Below are positions 25,275 to 34,583 of a DNA stretch of 64,000 nt, in pieces. Made by a program: the position numbers and the translations under genes. A model generated the notes under the pieces. That model saw only the letters and a list, made by a program, of their open reading frames with translations, was not told the DNA's origin and ran no database searches. The stretch comes from JAAZAI01 sp050942875 (lineage in GTDB: Bacteria > Verrucomicrobiota > Kiritimatiellia > RFP12 > UBA3636): positions 3,468-67,467 of the forward strand of contig JBMNOD010000008.1 in NCBI GenBank assembly GCA_050942875.1, read 5' to 3'. Position 1 is the first letter of the stretch, and each line of letters starts with the position of its first letter.

Positions 25275-25874
25275 GGGGTCATGGGTGTGTGTCAGAAAAG
25301 TGACAGACAAATCCGGCATTGCCCATGTCATGCGCATTGAAAGGGAATTTGGCGCGGTGCTTTCACTGCAATCGAGCCGTGCCTTGCATCGTCGCCGTCC
25401 CTTTCTGATTTTGAAAGGAAGTGTGGTTTCATTGCCATGCCCCTCCCTGCACGCCTCCGTGCCTGTCTAGCGAGGAGTGAGAAGCGAGAAGAGCGTAGTT
25501 CAGGCCGGGGACACCCCAGACCCCGTTTTTAGACAGGGTTGCAGGATTTGCAGGATTAGGATTGGACTCCCCGGAATCTTGTCAATCTTGCAATCTTGTC
25601 CAAGGCTGCGCCACCTGCGCCGCGCCACCTACGATTTTTGTGGCCATGAAGGAAACCCGGAATTGGGGCGCGGCCGCGGCGGCTTCGCCGAGCGGGGAAT
25701 GGCCACGAAAAACAAAGACGCAGGCGACGCGGCGCAGGTGGAGGTTTTTGATCCAAACACACGGGCACAGAGGCACAGAGGGGGATTGGTTTTGAATTTG
25801 GCATCAGGAATGCCTCCATGTTTCATGGAAACTCAAGGAAGCATGTCACGATTCTGACACACCCCCGGGGTCAT
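25275..25874. mobile_element. MITE-like element, family A, copy 1 (with 8-bp duplication)
   Basis: A 584-bp element (25283-25866) flanked by a perfect 8-bp direct repeat GGGGTCAT (25275-25282, 25867-25874). Left end GGGTGTGTGTCAGAAAAGTGACA; right end on the other strand GGGGGTGTGTCAGAATCGTGACA, differing at three or four positions. No transposase is encoded: open frames inside are short and without ribosome sites. A longer relative with the same ends lies at 60944-61728. Confidence 0.82.
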
Positions 25875-25892
25875 TACGTGATGATTTCCTGC

Positions 25893-25921
25893 TTGAGCCT
25901 CAGTCGGGATTGTGGTAGACT
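25893..25921 (+). promoter_or_regulatory. Promoter for small ORF and 661-aa protein gene
   Basis: -35 TTGAGC (25893-25898), 17-bp spacer, -10 TAGACT (25916-25921). Confidence 0.5.
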
Positions 25922-25962
25922 TCCTTGTGTTAGATCCCCGCACCTGTCAAAAAAAAAGAAGC

Positions 25963-26133
25963 ATGAAACACCACCCGATAGATCCTGTCGTCGGCAACAT
26001 CGACGCGACGCTGACCGGAGGCCGGCGGGGAAGCGCGCAGATCGATCCTCGCCATCTGAACGGCATGCGCGGGGAAGCTCCCAGAAGCCAATCGCCCTCT
26101 GAAGAACAGACAACGAGAAAGGTCCTGTCATGA
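25963..26133 (+). CDS. Putative 56-aa protein, coupled to next gene
   Basis: A short frame opening MKHHPIDPVVGNIDATLTGG, rich in charged and polar residues, ending KVLS. AAGAAGC precedes the ATG, and the stop overlaps the start of the next gene as ATGA (26130-26133). It may be a real small protein or a leader that sets translation of the downstream gene. Not recognised. Confidence 0.4.
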   Translation: MKHHPIDPVVGNIDATLTGGRRGSAQIDPRHLNGMRGEAPRSQSPSEEQTTRKVLS

Positions 26134-28115
26134 AGAATCAAAGCATCCGCAAACAGGTGACGGTCGGCGGGATGGCCGAGGGCGTCTATGGCATGGAGAC
26201 GCTGCGGCGCATCCGCGACGAAGGGCTTGGGGACTACGTGGTGCTCTTCGTCGGAGCCTGGCCGATGGAGCGCCTTCGCGACGTGGTCGCCTTCTGCAAG
26301 GCGCACAAGCTGCGCTTCGTGATGGACGAGATGTGGCGCCGCACCCAGCCCGCGCCGCGCCCGGACTATGCGAATCACGATCCGGCCGCGTTCCGCGCGT
26401 TGATCGAGGAGGCGGGCGAGAGCTTCGACGGCGCTCTGTTCCTGTGCGAATACGGCGGCCTCGCCCTCTACTGGCCGAGCGCCACGGTGGAAGGTTCTCC
26501 CAACCTCGTTCCGCCGACGCCCTGCGCGGCCGAGGCGCGCGCCCATCTCGTGGCGAAGTTGAAGGAGCTCGCGGCCTTGGCGACGGACTGGCTCGTGCCG
26601 CGCCCGCTCGTCTTGATCGAGGCTTCGCCCATCGCCCGCTACCTCTACGAGGCCGGCATCGACCGCGTGGATTTGGAGATCACCTACGATCGCTTCACCG
26701 AAATGCAGTACGCCGCCACGCGCGGCGCCACGCGCGCGTTCAAGCGCCCGCGCTTCGGCGTTGACATGGCGATGATCTGCTACGGCGGCAACCGGCTCGA
26801 CGCGCTCTGGGTGCATCGCTGGAAGACCTCGCTCTACCAGGCCTTCATCCGGGGCGCCGATCCGATCTATTCCGAGCATGGCATCATGGACAACCGCCAC
26901 CGCGGCCACGACCTCGACGCCGAGGCGCCTCCCGTCCGCCGCTACCGCGAGGAGCTTGGCAAGTTCGCCCGCTTCTGCGCCGCCCATCCGCGCCCCGCAG
27001 GCTACCCCCGCACCAAGCTGGCGATTCTTCACGGCCAGCTCGACAGCTTCGCCCCCAGCGCCGTGGGGCAGACGCACGTCTGGGGCCAGCGCGGCGCGTC
27101 CGGCGTGCCCGTCGGCGAGCCGGAAGCCTCCTGGGAGCTGTTCCACACGCTCTTCCAATCGCGCCATTGGGAGCATCCCTGCGCGGAGGGGGACGCGGAT
27201 CGCTCCGGCAACCCTCCGCTCGGGCAGGTCGATCTGCTGCCGGCGGAGGCCCCGCTGGAGGCCTGGAGCGCCTATTCCGCCGTGATCTGCCTCGGCTGGA
27301 ACACGATGACGCCCACACTCCACGCGACGATGAAGGCCTACGTCGAGCAGGGCGGGCACCTCGTCGCCTCGCTGGCCCATCTCGACACGCGCACGCGGCG
27401 CGACGTGCCGATGCAGCTGATCCACGACGGGGATTTGACCGATCTTTTCGGCGTCCGCGTGACGCTGGACGGCGGGTTTTGCGGGGAGGGCTTCAAGTTC
27501 CTGCGGCGTCCGCCGCTCGGCGACTACCGGTTTCCGCTGTGGACCACGGTCTGCGATTCGCTCTATCGCGATGGCGGCTTCCCGAAAGCATCGCTTGAGT
27601 TGACGACGGCGGAGGTGCTGGCCGGCGGCTCGGATCGCTACGGCGACAGCGCGAGGATCGAGTTGGATCCGATCCTCGTCGCGAACCGCGTCGGCCAAGG
27701 GCAGGCGATCCTGCTCAACGCCACCGTTTATCCCGCCCACTTCGGTTTGCGCCGCTTCTACACGGATCTGCTCGGCGTGGTCGCCGAGGCGCAGGCGGGC
27801 GACATCGAGGTCCTCTGCAGCGACCGGGTGCGGTACGCCGTCTATCCGGAACCCGGGATGGAGATCCTCTACTTGCTCAACACCCATCCCGATTGCGCGC
27901 AGGAAGTCTGCGTGTCGCACGGGAACGTCCGTCGCGCCGCCCTCTCCGTCGCGCCCGGCGCGCTCCGCGTGGCCTATCTCAATGCGGGAGGCCTGGTCTC
28001 CCCCGAGGATCCCGCGATCCGCGTTGTCCAGCTCGACTGGGACGGCCCGCGTCCGATCCTGCAATTCCACGGCGACGCCTGCGCCCCTGATCAGATGACC
28101 GTGATGCAAGCCTAG
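26130..28115 (+). CDS. Uncharacterised protein with glycosidase-like TIM barrel and amidotransferase-like region
   Basis: 661 aa, no signal peptide. The N-terminal half looks like a TIM barrel (GLGDYVVLFVGAW, LRFVMDEMWRR, LFLCEYGGLALYW, GVDMAMICYGGN). Residues from about 290 to 530 include SAVICLGWNTMTPTLHATMK and YVEQGGHLVASL, the pattern of the beta-galactosidase trimerisation/glutamine-amidotransferase-like domain of GH42 relatives. The arrangement suggests an intracellular clan-A-like glycosidase of a family I cannot name. AGAAAGGTCC precedes the ATG. Downstream lies an inverted pair of REP-like motifs. Confidence 0.55.
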   Translation: MKNQSIRKQVTVGGMAEGVYGMETLRRIRDEGLGDYVVLFVGAWPMERLRDVVAFCKAHKLRFVMDEMWRRTQPAPRPDYANHDPAAFRALIEEAGESFDGALFLCEYGGLALYWPSATVEGSPNLVPPTPCAAEARAHLVAKLKELAALATDWLVPRPLVLIEASPIARYLYEAGIDRVDLEITYDRFTEMQYAATRGATRAFKRPRFGVDMAMICYGGNRLDALWVHRWKTSLYQAFIRGADPIYSEHGIMDNRHRGHDLDAEAPPVRRYREELGKFARFCAAHPRPAGYPRTKLAILHGQLDSFAPSAVGQTHVWGQRGASGVPVGEPEASWELFHTLFQSRHWEHPCAEGDADRSGNPPLGQVDLLPAEAPLEAWSAYSAVICLGWNTMTPTLHATMKAYVEQGGHLVASLAHLDTRTRRDVPMQLIHDGDLTDLFGVRVTLDGGFCGEGFKFLRRPPLGDYRFPLWTTVCDSLYRDGGFPKASLELTTAEVLAGGSDRYGDSARIELDPILVANRVGQGQAILLNATVYPAHFGLRRFYTDLLGVVAEAQAGDIEVLCSDRVRYAVYPEPGMEILYLLNTHPDCAQEVCVSHGNVRRAALSVAPGALRVAYLNAGGLVSPEDPAIRVVQLDWDGPRPILQFHGDACAPDQMTVMQA

Positions 28116-28191
28116 GGGTCTGTCCCTGGCGCCCTTTTGTCCATTCCATTCACGCCAAGCTGCCGACACGTCGACTTTCCCTGGGACAGAC
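28115..28191. repeat. Inverted pair of REP-like motifs (REPIN-like)
   Basis: GTCTGTCCC (28118-28126, within GGGGTCTGTCCC) and GGGACAGAC (28183-28191) face each other across 56 bp, starting at the stop codon of the 661-aa gene. Same core as around the RAYT gene. Might also serve as a transcript end. Confidence 0.6.
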
Positions 28192-28224
28192 GACTGTCTT
28201 CACTTCAGCCCGTTGCGTTTTCTC

Positions 28225-28253
28225 TTGACGGTGAAGCGGGTTCCGGGTAAGAT
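28225..28253 (+). promoter_or_regulatory. Promoter of LamG-domain gene
   Basis: -35 TTGACG (28225-28230), exactly 17-bp spacer, -10 TAAGAT (28248-28253); one of the best promoter matches in the window. Confidence 0.65.
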
Positions 28254-28298
28254 TCAAGACGTATTGATGGATCGTTCTGTCAACAACAGGAGGCAAAC

Positions 28299-29075
28299 AT
28301 GAAAATCAAGGTTTCACGATTCTTCCATGCCTGGGTCTGCCTGGCCGTCGTCGGTCCGGCAACCGCCCAAACCTACCTCGCCGAAGGCCCCTACGCGCCC
28401 GACAGGCGGACGGTCGTGCTCTTCCATTTCGACGAGGCGGCCGGCGCGAGCCTTCCGCAGGACAGCTCGTTCAACGCCTTGAACCCGTATTCCGGCCCGC
28501 TGGCCACAGGGGACGCCGGCGTGTTCGGCAACGCCATGGCGTTCACGAACAACCTGATCGAAATCGCCCACGACGCCGCCTTCCTCAACATCCAGTCGAA
28601 CGGCTTCTTCGAATGCTGGATCAAGCCCTCCGCGGATTACATCGATCGCTGGGGAAGCGACGACTCGATCATTAACAAAAACGCCGCGGGCAGCAACCGC
28701 GGGGACGTCAACTTCGGCATCCGCATGAACCCGATCTCCTACGGCGGGGGGCAGTTCTTCCTGTTGGCTGAGACGGGTGCAGGCACGTACCGAAACCTGC
28801 AGACGCCGAACATGATCACGGAGTCCCGCTGGTACCACGTGCGCGTGCAGTGGGACTGCGTCAACAAGCCGACGATCCACGTGGACGGCGTCGAGAAGCC
28901 CTTCAACAACGCCGGAACGAGCACGGACACGACCTATGTCGGCCCCTACTTCAACGTCAACGCCAGGCTGGCCGTCGGCGTCGGCATGGGGAAAACCGTC
29001 GGCTACATCCTCCTCGACGAGCTGCGCCTCTGCGAGACGCCGCCGCCGCCCGCCACGTTGGTGGTGGTCCGGTGA
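28299..29075 (+). CDS. Secreted LamG/concanavalin-like lectin domain protein
   Basis: 258 aa. The signal peptide is cleaved near PATAQ (residue 24). The rest is one LamG-type jelly roll: VVLFHFDEAAGASLPQDSS, AMAFTNNLIEIAHDAAF, GFFECWIKPSA, WYHVRVQWDCVNKPTIHVDG, and LLDELRL at the end. Such stand-alone domains bind glycans or act as adhesins. AGGAGG is 7 nt before the ATG. The gene stands alone between a strong promoter and a tandem repeat upstream of the next secreted protein. Confidence 0.78.
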   Translation: MKIKVSRFFHAWVCLAVVGPATAQTYLAEGPYAPDRRTVVLFHFDEAAGASLPQDSSFNALNPYSGPLATGDAGVFGNAMAFTNNLIEIAHDAAFLNIQSNGFFECWIKPSADYIDRWGSDDSIINKNAAGSNRGDVNFGIRMNPISYGGGQFFLLAETGAGTYRNLQTPNMITESRWYHVRVQWDCVNKPTIHVDGVEKPFNNAGTSTDTTYVGPYFNVNARLAVGVGMGKTVGYILLDELRLCETPPPPATLVVVR

Positions 29076-29118
29076 GGCTCTTGCAGTCTTTTACGCCTGG
29101 TCGACCTTTCCCTTCGAT

Positions 29119-29256
29119 CCGACATCGCCACCTGCCGGATCGACAAAGTTGACGACAAGGCGACAAAGTTCACGACAAAGCAACAAACCGACATCGCCAC
29201 CTGCCGGATCGACAAAGTTGACGACAAGGCGACAAAGTTCACGACAAAGCAACAAA
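29119..29256. repeat. Two perfect 69-bp tandem repeats
   Basis: Units 29119-29187 and 29188-29256, each starting CCGACATCGCCACC and containing CGACAAAGTTGACGAC. They appear identical. They occupy most of the leader of the 1142-aa gene and end 14 bp before its ATG. Confidence 0.85.
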
Positions 29257-29270
29257 GAAAAACCTGAAAC

Positions 29271-32200
29271 ATGAAAGCGACACATCGTCTTGCCCCCGCG
29301 CTTTGCGCCCTTCTGTTCGCCCTGCCGCTGCTGGGGCAGTCCCTTCGGGGCGTTCCCGTGTTCGGGGACGACTTCAATGCGACCGGCTTGTTCATCGAGA
29401 ACTGGGAGCCGTCGAAGCTGACCGTCAGCGAGGGCGGCCGGGCGATCATCCCCACCGGAAACTCCATGCGTCTCCGTCGCGTTCCGGAGGGGAATTTCGC
29501 CTTCTCCGCCGACGTCGCCGTCCGGGAGCCCGAGGAAAGAACGGGGCATGGCGGCATCATCCTGGACGGCATCCATTTCATGCTCAATCCCGGCGGTTCG
29601 GCCAACACCGCGTATCGCGTGCCCGGGGAGACGCGATCACGGGGGAATGCGCGGCCGATCAGCGGGTTCGCCTTCGGCAAGCCCTACCGTCTGCGCGTCT
29701 CGCGCGAAGTCCTCGGCGACATGTTCAAATACACGTACACGGTCGATGGCGACCCCGTCGATTCGTTCGTCGTCAAAATGCCGGCCGACGCGCGGATCCA
29801 GTTCTATGGATACAGGCTGACGATCGAGGTGGACAACTTCCAGCTCGAACGCCTTGCGGAGGGCGACGGCTCCAACAACCTGGCCGTCAACAGCTCCTTC
29901 GAGCACCTGCAGGAGGGGCGGCCCAACTACATCCGCCCGGGGCTGGGCGGCGAACTTTCGTTTGAGGGGAAGTGGACCGATTTCCTCGATTTCTTCGCCA
30001 TCGACACGACCGAGAAAGTCGATGGCGCGCAGTCGGTGCGCATGACCGTCGGCGAGGCTCCGCTCGCCCCCACCAGGAACGGCGTGTCCACCTTCAACGT
30101 CAACGTCGTGGCCAGGACCCCGGTGACCTTCACGATCCATTTGAAAGCCTCGGAGACGAATTTCCCCGTCACCATGAACATCTGGGAGCTGCACCACCGC
30201 AACCATTCGAAGGAAATCGTCGTTTCCCGCGAATGGGAGCGCCATTCGTTCACGATCGAGGCTCCCGAGCGCGCGATCGTCCGGTGCGGCGTCGGCTTCT
30301 CCCGGCCGGGCACGCTCTGGGCCGATGCGATCCAGGTCGAGATCGGCACGGAAGCGACGCCCTACAGGCCCAGCTCGCTCGACGCCGACAAGTTCGCGCC
30401 CGCGGTGGAGGAGGAGCTTGAGATCCCCGACGACATCGTCCTGAAGACCATGCCCCGGGCGCCGGTCATCGACGGGACGATCGAGCCGCTTTGGTTCGAG
30501 CATGCGGCGAAGACGGACGCCTTCCATCTGCGAGGCTGGGAGAAGCCGGCCCATCGCACCGAGGCCTTTCTGGCTTGCGACCGCGACAACCTCTACCTGG
30601 CCGTGCGCGCGCACGTGCCCGATCCGGCGAAGGTCTCGGCCTCCGAGCATGATCGCGACAATCTTCGCGTCCATGTCGACGAGTGCATGGAGCTGTTGAT
30701 CGACTCGACCTTGAGCCGCCGGCGGTACCACCATCTCGCCATGAACGCCGTCGGCTCCAAGACGGACATGGGGGAAGGGCGCCTCATCGCCTGGTCTGGG
30801 GACTGGGAGGGCATGGCGCGCGTCCATGCCGGGGCCAAGGCGATCGACTACGAATTCAAGATTCCGCTGCGGCTGTTCACGAACGTGAACCTTTCGCGGC
30901 GCTGGGGCCTGAACATCGGCCGCAACGACACGGCGGCCGGCAACGTGGTGTCGCTCATCCGCACACGCGAGCCCAACTTCCATCTTCCGGCGATCTATCC
31001 GGCCGTCGTCTTCCCCGACGGCGTCGTGGACCGCTACCGCGCCGGGGTGTCCGATCTCCAGCTCGTCGCCGACGGCGACGCGAAGCGGGCCGTCACCGGA
31101 ACGATCGACAACCAGAGCGGCAACGTGATCGACGCCCGCATCCAGATCGTCGACCGCGCGTCCGGCAAGCTTGTCGGCGGCCGTCAGGCGACCCTGGGCG
31201 CGGGCGGCACGCGGTTCGAGGTGCCGGTGGACGTCGCCGCCGACGTGGCGACGCTCGACGCCGACGTCCGCGTCGTCGCGGACGGGCAGACCTATCTGGC
31301 GGAGACCCGCCGCATCGCGCTGGCCCGCAAGCTGGAGGCCTACACGCGCTACAACTACTACATGGACGAGCCCGCCGCCGTTCTGGTCGGATCGCTGAAT
31401 CTGCCGGATGCGGAACGGCTCGTCGGACAGATTGCCGTTGCGGGGAAGGCCTTCGACGTGCGGATGGCGCCGGAGTTCGCGCTGGACGTGCCGCTGGCCG
31501 GCATCGAGCCTGGCGAGCATCCGATCACGTTGACCGTCCTCGACGGGAAGGACGAGCTTGCCAGCGCGACCACGACGCTCGTCAAGCGTCCGTTCAAAAA
31601 GGGCGCGACGCAGATCGACCGCCAGCGGCGGTGCCTCGTCGTCGATGGCAAGCCGCGCCTGCTGGTCGCGCCGTTCTTCGGCGTCCCACGCGGCGTCAAG
31701 CCGGAGGATCGGGATCGTGCGGCGAGGAATCTCCTGCGGCGCCACGTCGAGGCGGGCTACCGCGATTTGCTGATCGGCGCCGTGGACGACCCGCCGGTCG
31801 CCGCGCTCGCCCAGACGCTCTTCGACCTCTGCGCCGAGCGGGGCATCAAGGTGCTGTACTGGCCGTTCCAGTCCTGGAACCGCCGCGAGGAGGTGACGCC
31901 GGAGCAGCGGTTGCAGTCCATCGTCAGCGACGACATCGTCGGCTGGCTGGTGGTGGACGAGCCCGAGCTTTACGCCAAGTCCGAGGAGGTCGAGCCCTTC
32001 CTGGAGTCGTACCGTGCGGCGAGCCCCTACACGCCCGTCTTCATGAACAACACGAAGATCGGCATTCCGGGTCGCTTCGCGAACCTCAAGACCGACATTC
32101 TGATGCTCGACGACTACCTGACCAACCGCGAGGGACGGAAGGTCGTCGAGATGATTCACGAGACGGATGTCATGTGGGAGGCGGGGCGCGAGGAGCGCAA

Positions 32201-32699
32201 GCCGGTCTTCTACTTCCTGGCGGGCGAGAACCTGCACAATCATTATCGCGAACCGACGCATGCGGAGCAAATCGCGCAGAGCTACGGCGTCGTCCTCGCC
32301 GGGTGCCGCGGCATTTCGTACTTCCTCTCGCTGGCGACGTATCCCGAGCACTACCGCGCCCTGGTGGAGGTCAACCGCGAGCTGCTGGCGCTGGAGGACG
32401 CGATCCTGTCGCTTGAGCCGACGCCTCCCGCCATGATCGCCAGTCCGCTGATCCGTTCGATCACCCGGCGTCTCGGCGACAGGCTCTACGTCATCGCGCT
32501 GAACGCGGACAACGGCCAGGCGGTCGAGGCGGAGATCGCGCTGCCTGCCTCCGCCCGGGCCGCGGCTTCCGCCGAGGTGAAGTTCGAGGATCGAAAAGCC
32601 GCCGTTGAAGACGGACGCATCCGCGACGCCTTCAAGCCCCTGGAACGCCACGTCTACGTCGTCGATCTGGATCGGATTCCCGCCGCGCCGAGCAATTGA
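29271..32699 (+). CDS. Large secreted multidomain protein with glycosidase-like C-terminal domain
   Basis: 1142 aa. A signal peptide of about 22 residues (PLLGQ) precedes these domains by motif: a DUF1080-like jelly roll (to about residue 200), a CBM4/9-like module starting NLAVNSSFEH, a CBM9-like module from about 395 (APVIDGTIEPLWFEHA, NLYLAVRAHV), Ig-like strands, and a TIM-barrel-like domain from about 785. The last carries WLVVDEPEL, MNNTKIG and DILMLDDYLTN, with DEPEL the likely acid/base site. The whole architecture recurs in the 1177-aa protein at 52644-56177, which keeps the same motifs. No GH family could be named. It is followed after 7 bp by the PIG-L gene. Confidence 0.72.
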   Translation: MKATHRLAPALCALLFALPLLGQSLRGVPVFGDDFNATGLFIENWEPSKLTVSEGGRAIIPTGNSMRLRRVPEGNFAFSADVAVREPEERTGHGGIILDGIHFMLNPGGSANTAYRVPGETRSRGNARPISGFAFGKPYRLRVSREVLGDMFKYTYTVDGDPVDSFVVKMPADARIQFYGYRLTIEVDNFQLERLAEGDGSNNLAVNSSFEHLQEGRPNYIRPGLGGELSFEGKWTDFLDFFAIDTTEKVDGAQSVRMTVGEAPLAPTRNGVSTFNVNVVARTPVTFTIHLKASETNFPVTMNIWELHHRNHSKEIVVSREWERHSFTIEAPERAIVRCGVGFSRPGTLWADAIQVEIGTEATPYRPSSLDADKFAPAVEEELEIPDDIVLKTMPRAPVIDGTIEPLWFEHAAKTDAFHLRGWEKPAHRTEAFLACDRDNLYLAVRAHVPDPAKVSASEHDRDNLRVHVDECMELLIDSTLSRRRYHHLAMNAVGSKTDMGEGRLIAWSGDWEGMARVHAGAKAIDYEFKIPLRLFTNVNLSRRWGLNIGRNDTAAGNVVSLIRTREPNFHLPAIYPAVVFPDGVVDRYRAGVSDLQLVADGDAKRAVTGTIDNQSGNVIDARIQIVDRASGKLVGGRQATLGAGGTRFEVPVDVAADVATLDADVRVVADGQTYLAETRRIALARKLEAYTRYNYYMDEPAAVLVGSLNLPDAERLVGQIAVAGKAFDVRMAPEFALDVPLAGIEPGEHPITLTVLDGKDELASATTTLVKRPFKKGATQIDRQRRCLVVDGKPRLLVAPFFGVPRGVKPEDRDRAARNLLRRHVEAGYRDLLIGAVDDPPVAALAQTLFDLCAERGIKVLYWPFQSWNRREEVTPEQRLQSIVSDDIVGWLVVDEPELYAKSEEVEPFLESYRAASPYTPVFMNNTKIGIPGRFANLKTDILMLDDYLTNREGRKVVEMIHETDVMWEAGREERKPVFYFLAGENLHNHYREPTHAEQIAQSYGVVLAGCRGISYFLSLATYPEHYRALVEVNRELLALEDAILSLEPTPPAMIASPLIRSITRRLGDRLYVIALNADNGQAVEAEIALPASARAAASAEVKFEDRKAAVEDGRIRDAFKPLERHVYVVDLDRIPAAPSN

Positions 32700-32706
32700 A
32701 TCCAAA

Positions 32707-33525
32707 ATGAAAGACCGAGACCCCAACAAACCCTCCTCCGTCCCGGGCGTCCGTCCGCCGGTCGTGCTGGCCGCCGCCGCACATCCGGACGACATCGAAT
32801 TCACGATGGCGGGGACGCTGTTGATGCTCAAGGACGCCGGCGCGGAGATCCACCTGTGGAACCTCGCCAACGGCTGCCATGGCACGGACGTCCACAGCTA
32901 CGACGAGATCGTCCGCATCCGCGGCGGCGAGGCCCGCGCCTCCGCCGCGCTGGAGGGCGCCGTCTCCCATCCGCCGCTGTTCGACGACCTCGCCGTCTTC
33001 TACGACGCCCCCTCGCTGGCGCGCGTGTCGGCCGTCGTGCGCGACATCCGGCCGACAATCATCCTCACGCATTCGCCGCGCGACTACATGGAGGACCACC
33101 AGAACGTCTGCCGGCTCGTCGTCACGGCGGCCTTCAGCCGCGCCATGGTCAACGTGGCCACGGATCCGCCCCGGCCGGCCTGGGGCGATTCCGTGGCCTT
33201 GTTCCACGCCCTGCCGCATGGCTTGCACGACCAGCTCGGGCGCCTGGTGGAACCGGATTTCTTCGTGAACATCGCCCCCGTGCTCGAGCGCAAGCGCGCC
33301 ATGCTCGCCAGCCACCGCAGCCAGCGGGACTGGCTCGACGCCAGCCAGGGCATGGGCGCCTACCTCGAAGAGATGGTGCGCATGGGCGCCGCCGTGGGCC
33401 GGATGTCCGGCCGCTTCGCCAGCGCCGAAGGCTGGCTGCGCCACAACCCGCTCGGCTTCTGCGCCGAGACTTTCAACCCAATCCAAGACCTGCTCAAAGG
33501 AGACTGCCATGTCCAGACCGCTTAG
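32707..33525 (+). CDS. PIG-L/LmbE-family deacetylase
   Basis: 272 aa cytoplasmic zinc-dependent deacetylase, expected to remove N-acetyl groups from amino sugars or glycoconjugates. The zinc/catalytic motif AHPDDIEF is at residues 25-32, and [17 protein letters not shown] supplies the second motif with the HxxxH-type ligand. The gene starts 7 bp after the 1142-aa protein and overlaps the NagB-like gene by 17 bp, so the two form a unit. In Bacteroidota a LmbE and a NagB-like domain occur as one fused protein (established observation, from memory); here they are separate. Confidence 0.85.
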   Translation: MKDRDPNKPSSVPGVRPPVVLAAAAHPDDIEFTMAGTLLMLKDAGAEIHLWNLANGCHGTDVHSYDEIVRIRGGEARASAALEGAVSHPPLFDDLAVFYDAPSLARVSAVVRDIRPTIILTHSPRDYMEDHQNVCRLVVTAAFSRAMVNVATDPPRPAWGDSVALFHALPHGLHDQLGRLVEPDFFVNIAPVLERKRAMLASHRSQRDWLDASQGMGAYLEEMVRMGAAVGRMSGRFASAEGWLRHNPLGFCAETFNPIQDLLKGDCHVQTA

Positions 33526-34438
33526 CAAACTCGCCCCCGCCTGGTGGGACTACACCACCCTCGACCCGGACATCCTCGCGGATGCCGCCCGCCTGACCGC
33601 CAGGGATCTGCTCCAGCTCTCCCGTCCGGGCTTCTCCGTGCGGATCTTCGACACCGTCGAGGAGTTCTACGCGGCCGAGGCGCTGGAATACATCGAAGCC
33701 TGGCGGCAGGCCACGCCGGACAACCCGGCGGGCATCTGCGGCCCCATCGGCCCCACGGAACAGCTTCCGATCGTCGCCCGGATCGTCAACGCCATCGGGC
33801 TGGAACTGCGCGACGCGCACTTCTGGAGCATGGACGAGTGGATCATCGACGGCAAGACCGTTCCCGAGTCCCACCCGCTTTCCTTCGCGCGGTGCAACAA
33901 GGCGCAGTGCTTCAACCGCATCGACAAGGCGCTTCGGATGCCTGCGGAAAACCTGCACGTCCCCTCGACCGAATCGGACGCCTTCTCCCGCAGCTTCGAC
34001 GCCGTCCGCTGCGTGCTGATGCAAGGCGGCCAGGGCGAGATCAAGCACTGGGCCTTCAACGATCCGCCGCCCCGCAAGGGCAAGTACCGCGCCGCGCCGC
34101 CCAGCCCGGAGGAGTACCGAAGGCTCGGCACGCGCAAGGTGGCGCTGCACCCGGTCACGATCACGCAGAACGCGCGCACGTCCGGCGGCGGCAACGTCGC
34201 GCTCGTGCCGACCGAGGCGATAACCGTCGGCCCGCGCGAAACATGGAAGGCGGAGACCGTGTCGATCTGGCACCCCGGCCATCACGACAACCCCTTCGGC
34301 ATCCGCCTGACCGCGCTGATGATTTCGAAGCGCATCCCCGACGCGGCCGTGCCGATGTCGCTCCTCGCCGACCATCCAAACGTCCGCTTCAGCTACCTCC
34401 GCTCCGGCATCGGCTCCGTCGCCGTCGAAATGCACTGA
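33509..34438 (+). CDS. NagB-like glucosamine-6-phosphate deaminase family protein
   Basis: 309 aa. The NagB landmarks are recognisable but changed. NMDEY corresponds to SMDEWIIDG, followed by ESHPLSF. The active-site motif DGHIAFNEP corresponds to IKHWAFNDP, so the His is kept but the catalytic Asp is Ile. A different reaction or substrate from GlcN-6-P deamination is likely. AAAGGAGA lies 5 nt before ATG 33509, inside the PIG-L gene. Coupling with a deacetylase suggests use of an N-acetylated amino sugar. Confidence 0.72.
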   Translation: MSRPLSKLAPAWWDYTTLDPDILADAARLTARDLLQLSRPGFSVRIFDTVEEFYAAEALEYIEAWRQATPDNPAGICGPIGPTEQLPIVARIVNAIGLELRDAHFWSMDEWIIDGKTVPESHPLSFARCNKAQCFNRIDKALRMPAENLHVPSTESDAFSRSFDAVRCVLMQGGQGEIKHWAFNDPPPRKGKYRAAPPSPEEYRRLGTRKVALHPVTITQNARTSGGGNVALVPTEAITVGPRETWKAETVSIWHPGHHDNPFGIRLTALMISKRIPDAAVPMSLLADHPNVRFSYLRSGIGSVAVEMH

Positions 34439-34520
34439 TCCCATTCAAGCGCAACCGACGTGGGACGTGCGGGCCAACACGTTCACGACCCCTTCGTTCG
34501 CGTTTTCCGTGTTGCGGGGA

Positions 34521-34549
34521 TTGCCCAGGCATGCCCTGTCGTGCAGAAT
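34521..34549 (+). promoter_or_regulatory. Promoter of short secreted-protein ORF
   Basis: -35 TTGCCC (34521-34526), 17-bp spacer, -10 CAGAAT (34544-34549), 35 nt upstream of ATG 34584. Confidence 0.4.
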
Positions 34550-34583
34550 GTGACCGTGGCAATGAAACAAGGAAAACTGCACA

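Noticed and set aside
25477..25857. Small open frames inside both family A elements
   Set aside because: They are shared only because the DNA is repeated, have no ribosome sites and are not alike in length between copies.
29637..32885. 1082-codon minus-strand open frame
   Set aside because: Mirror of the 1142-aa secreted protein gene, which has a signal peptide, domains and a paralogue.
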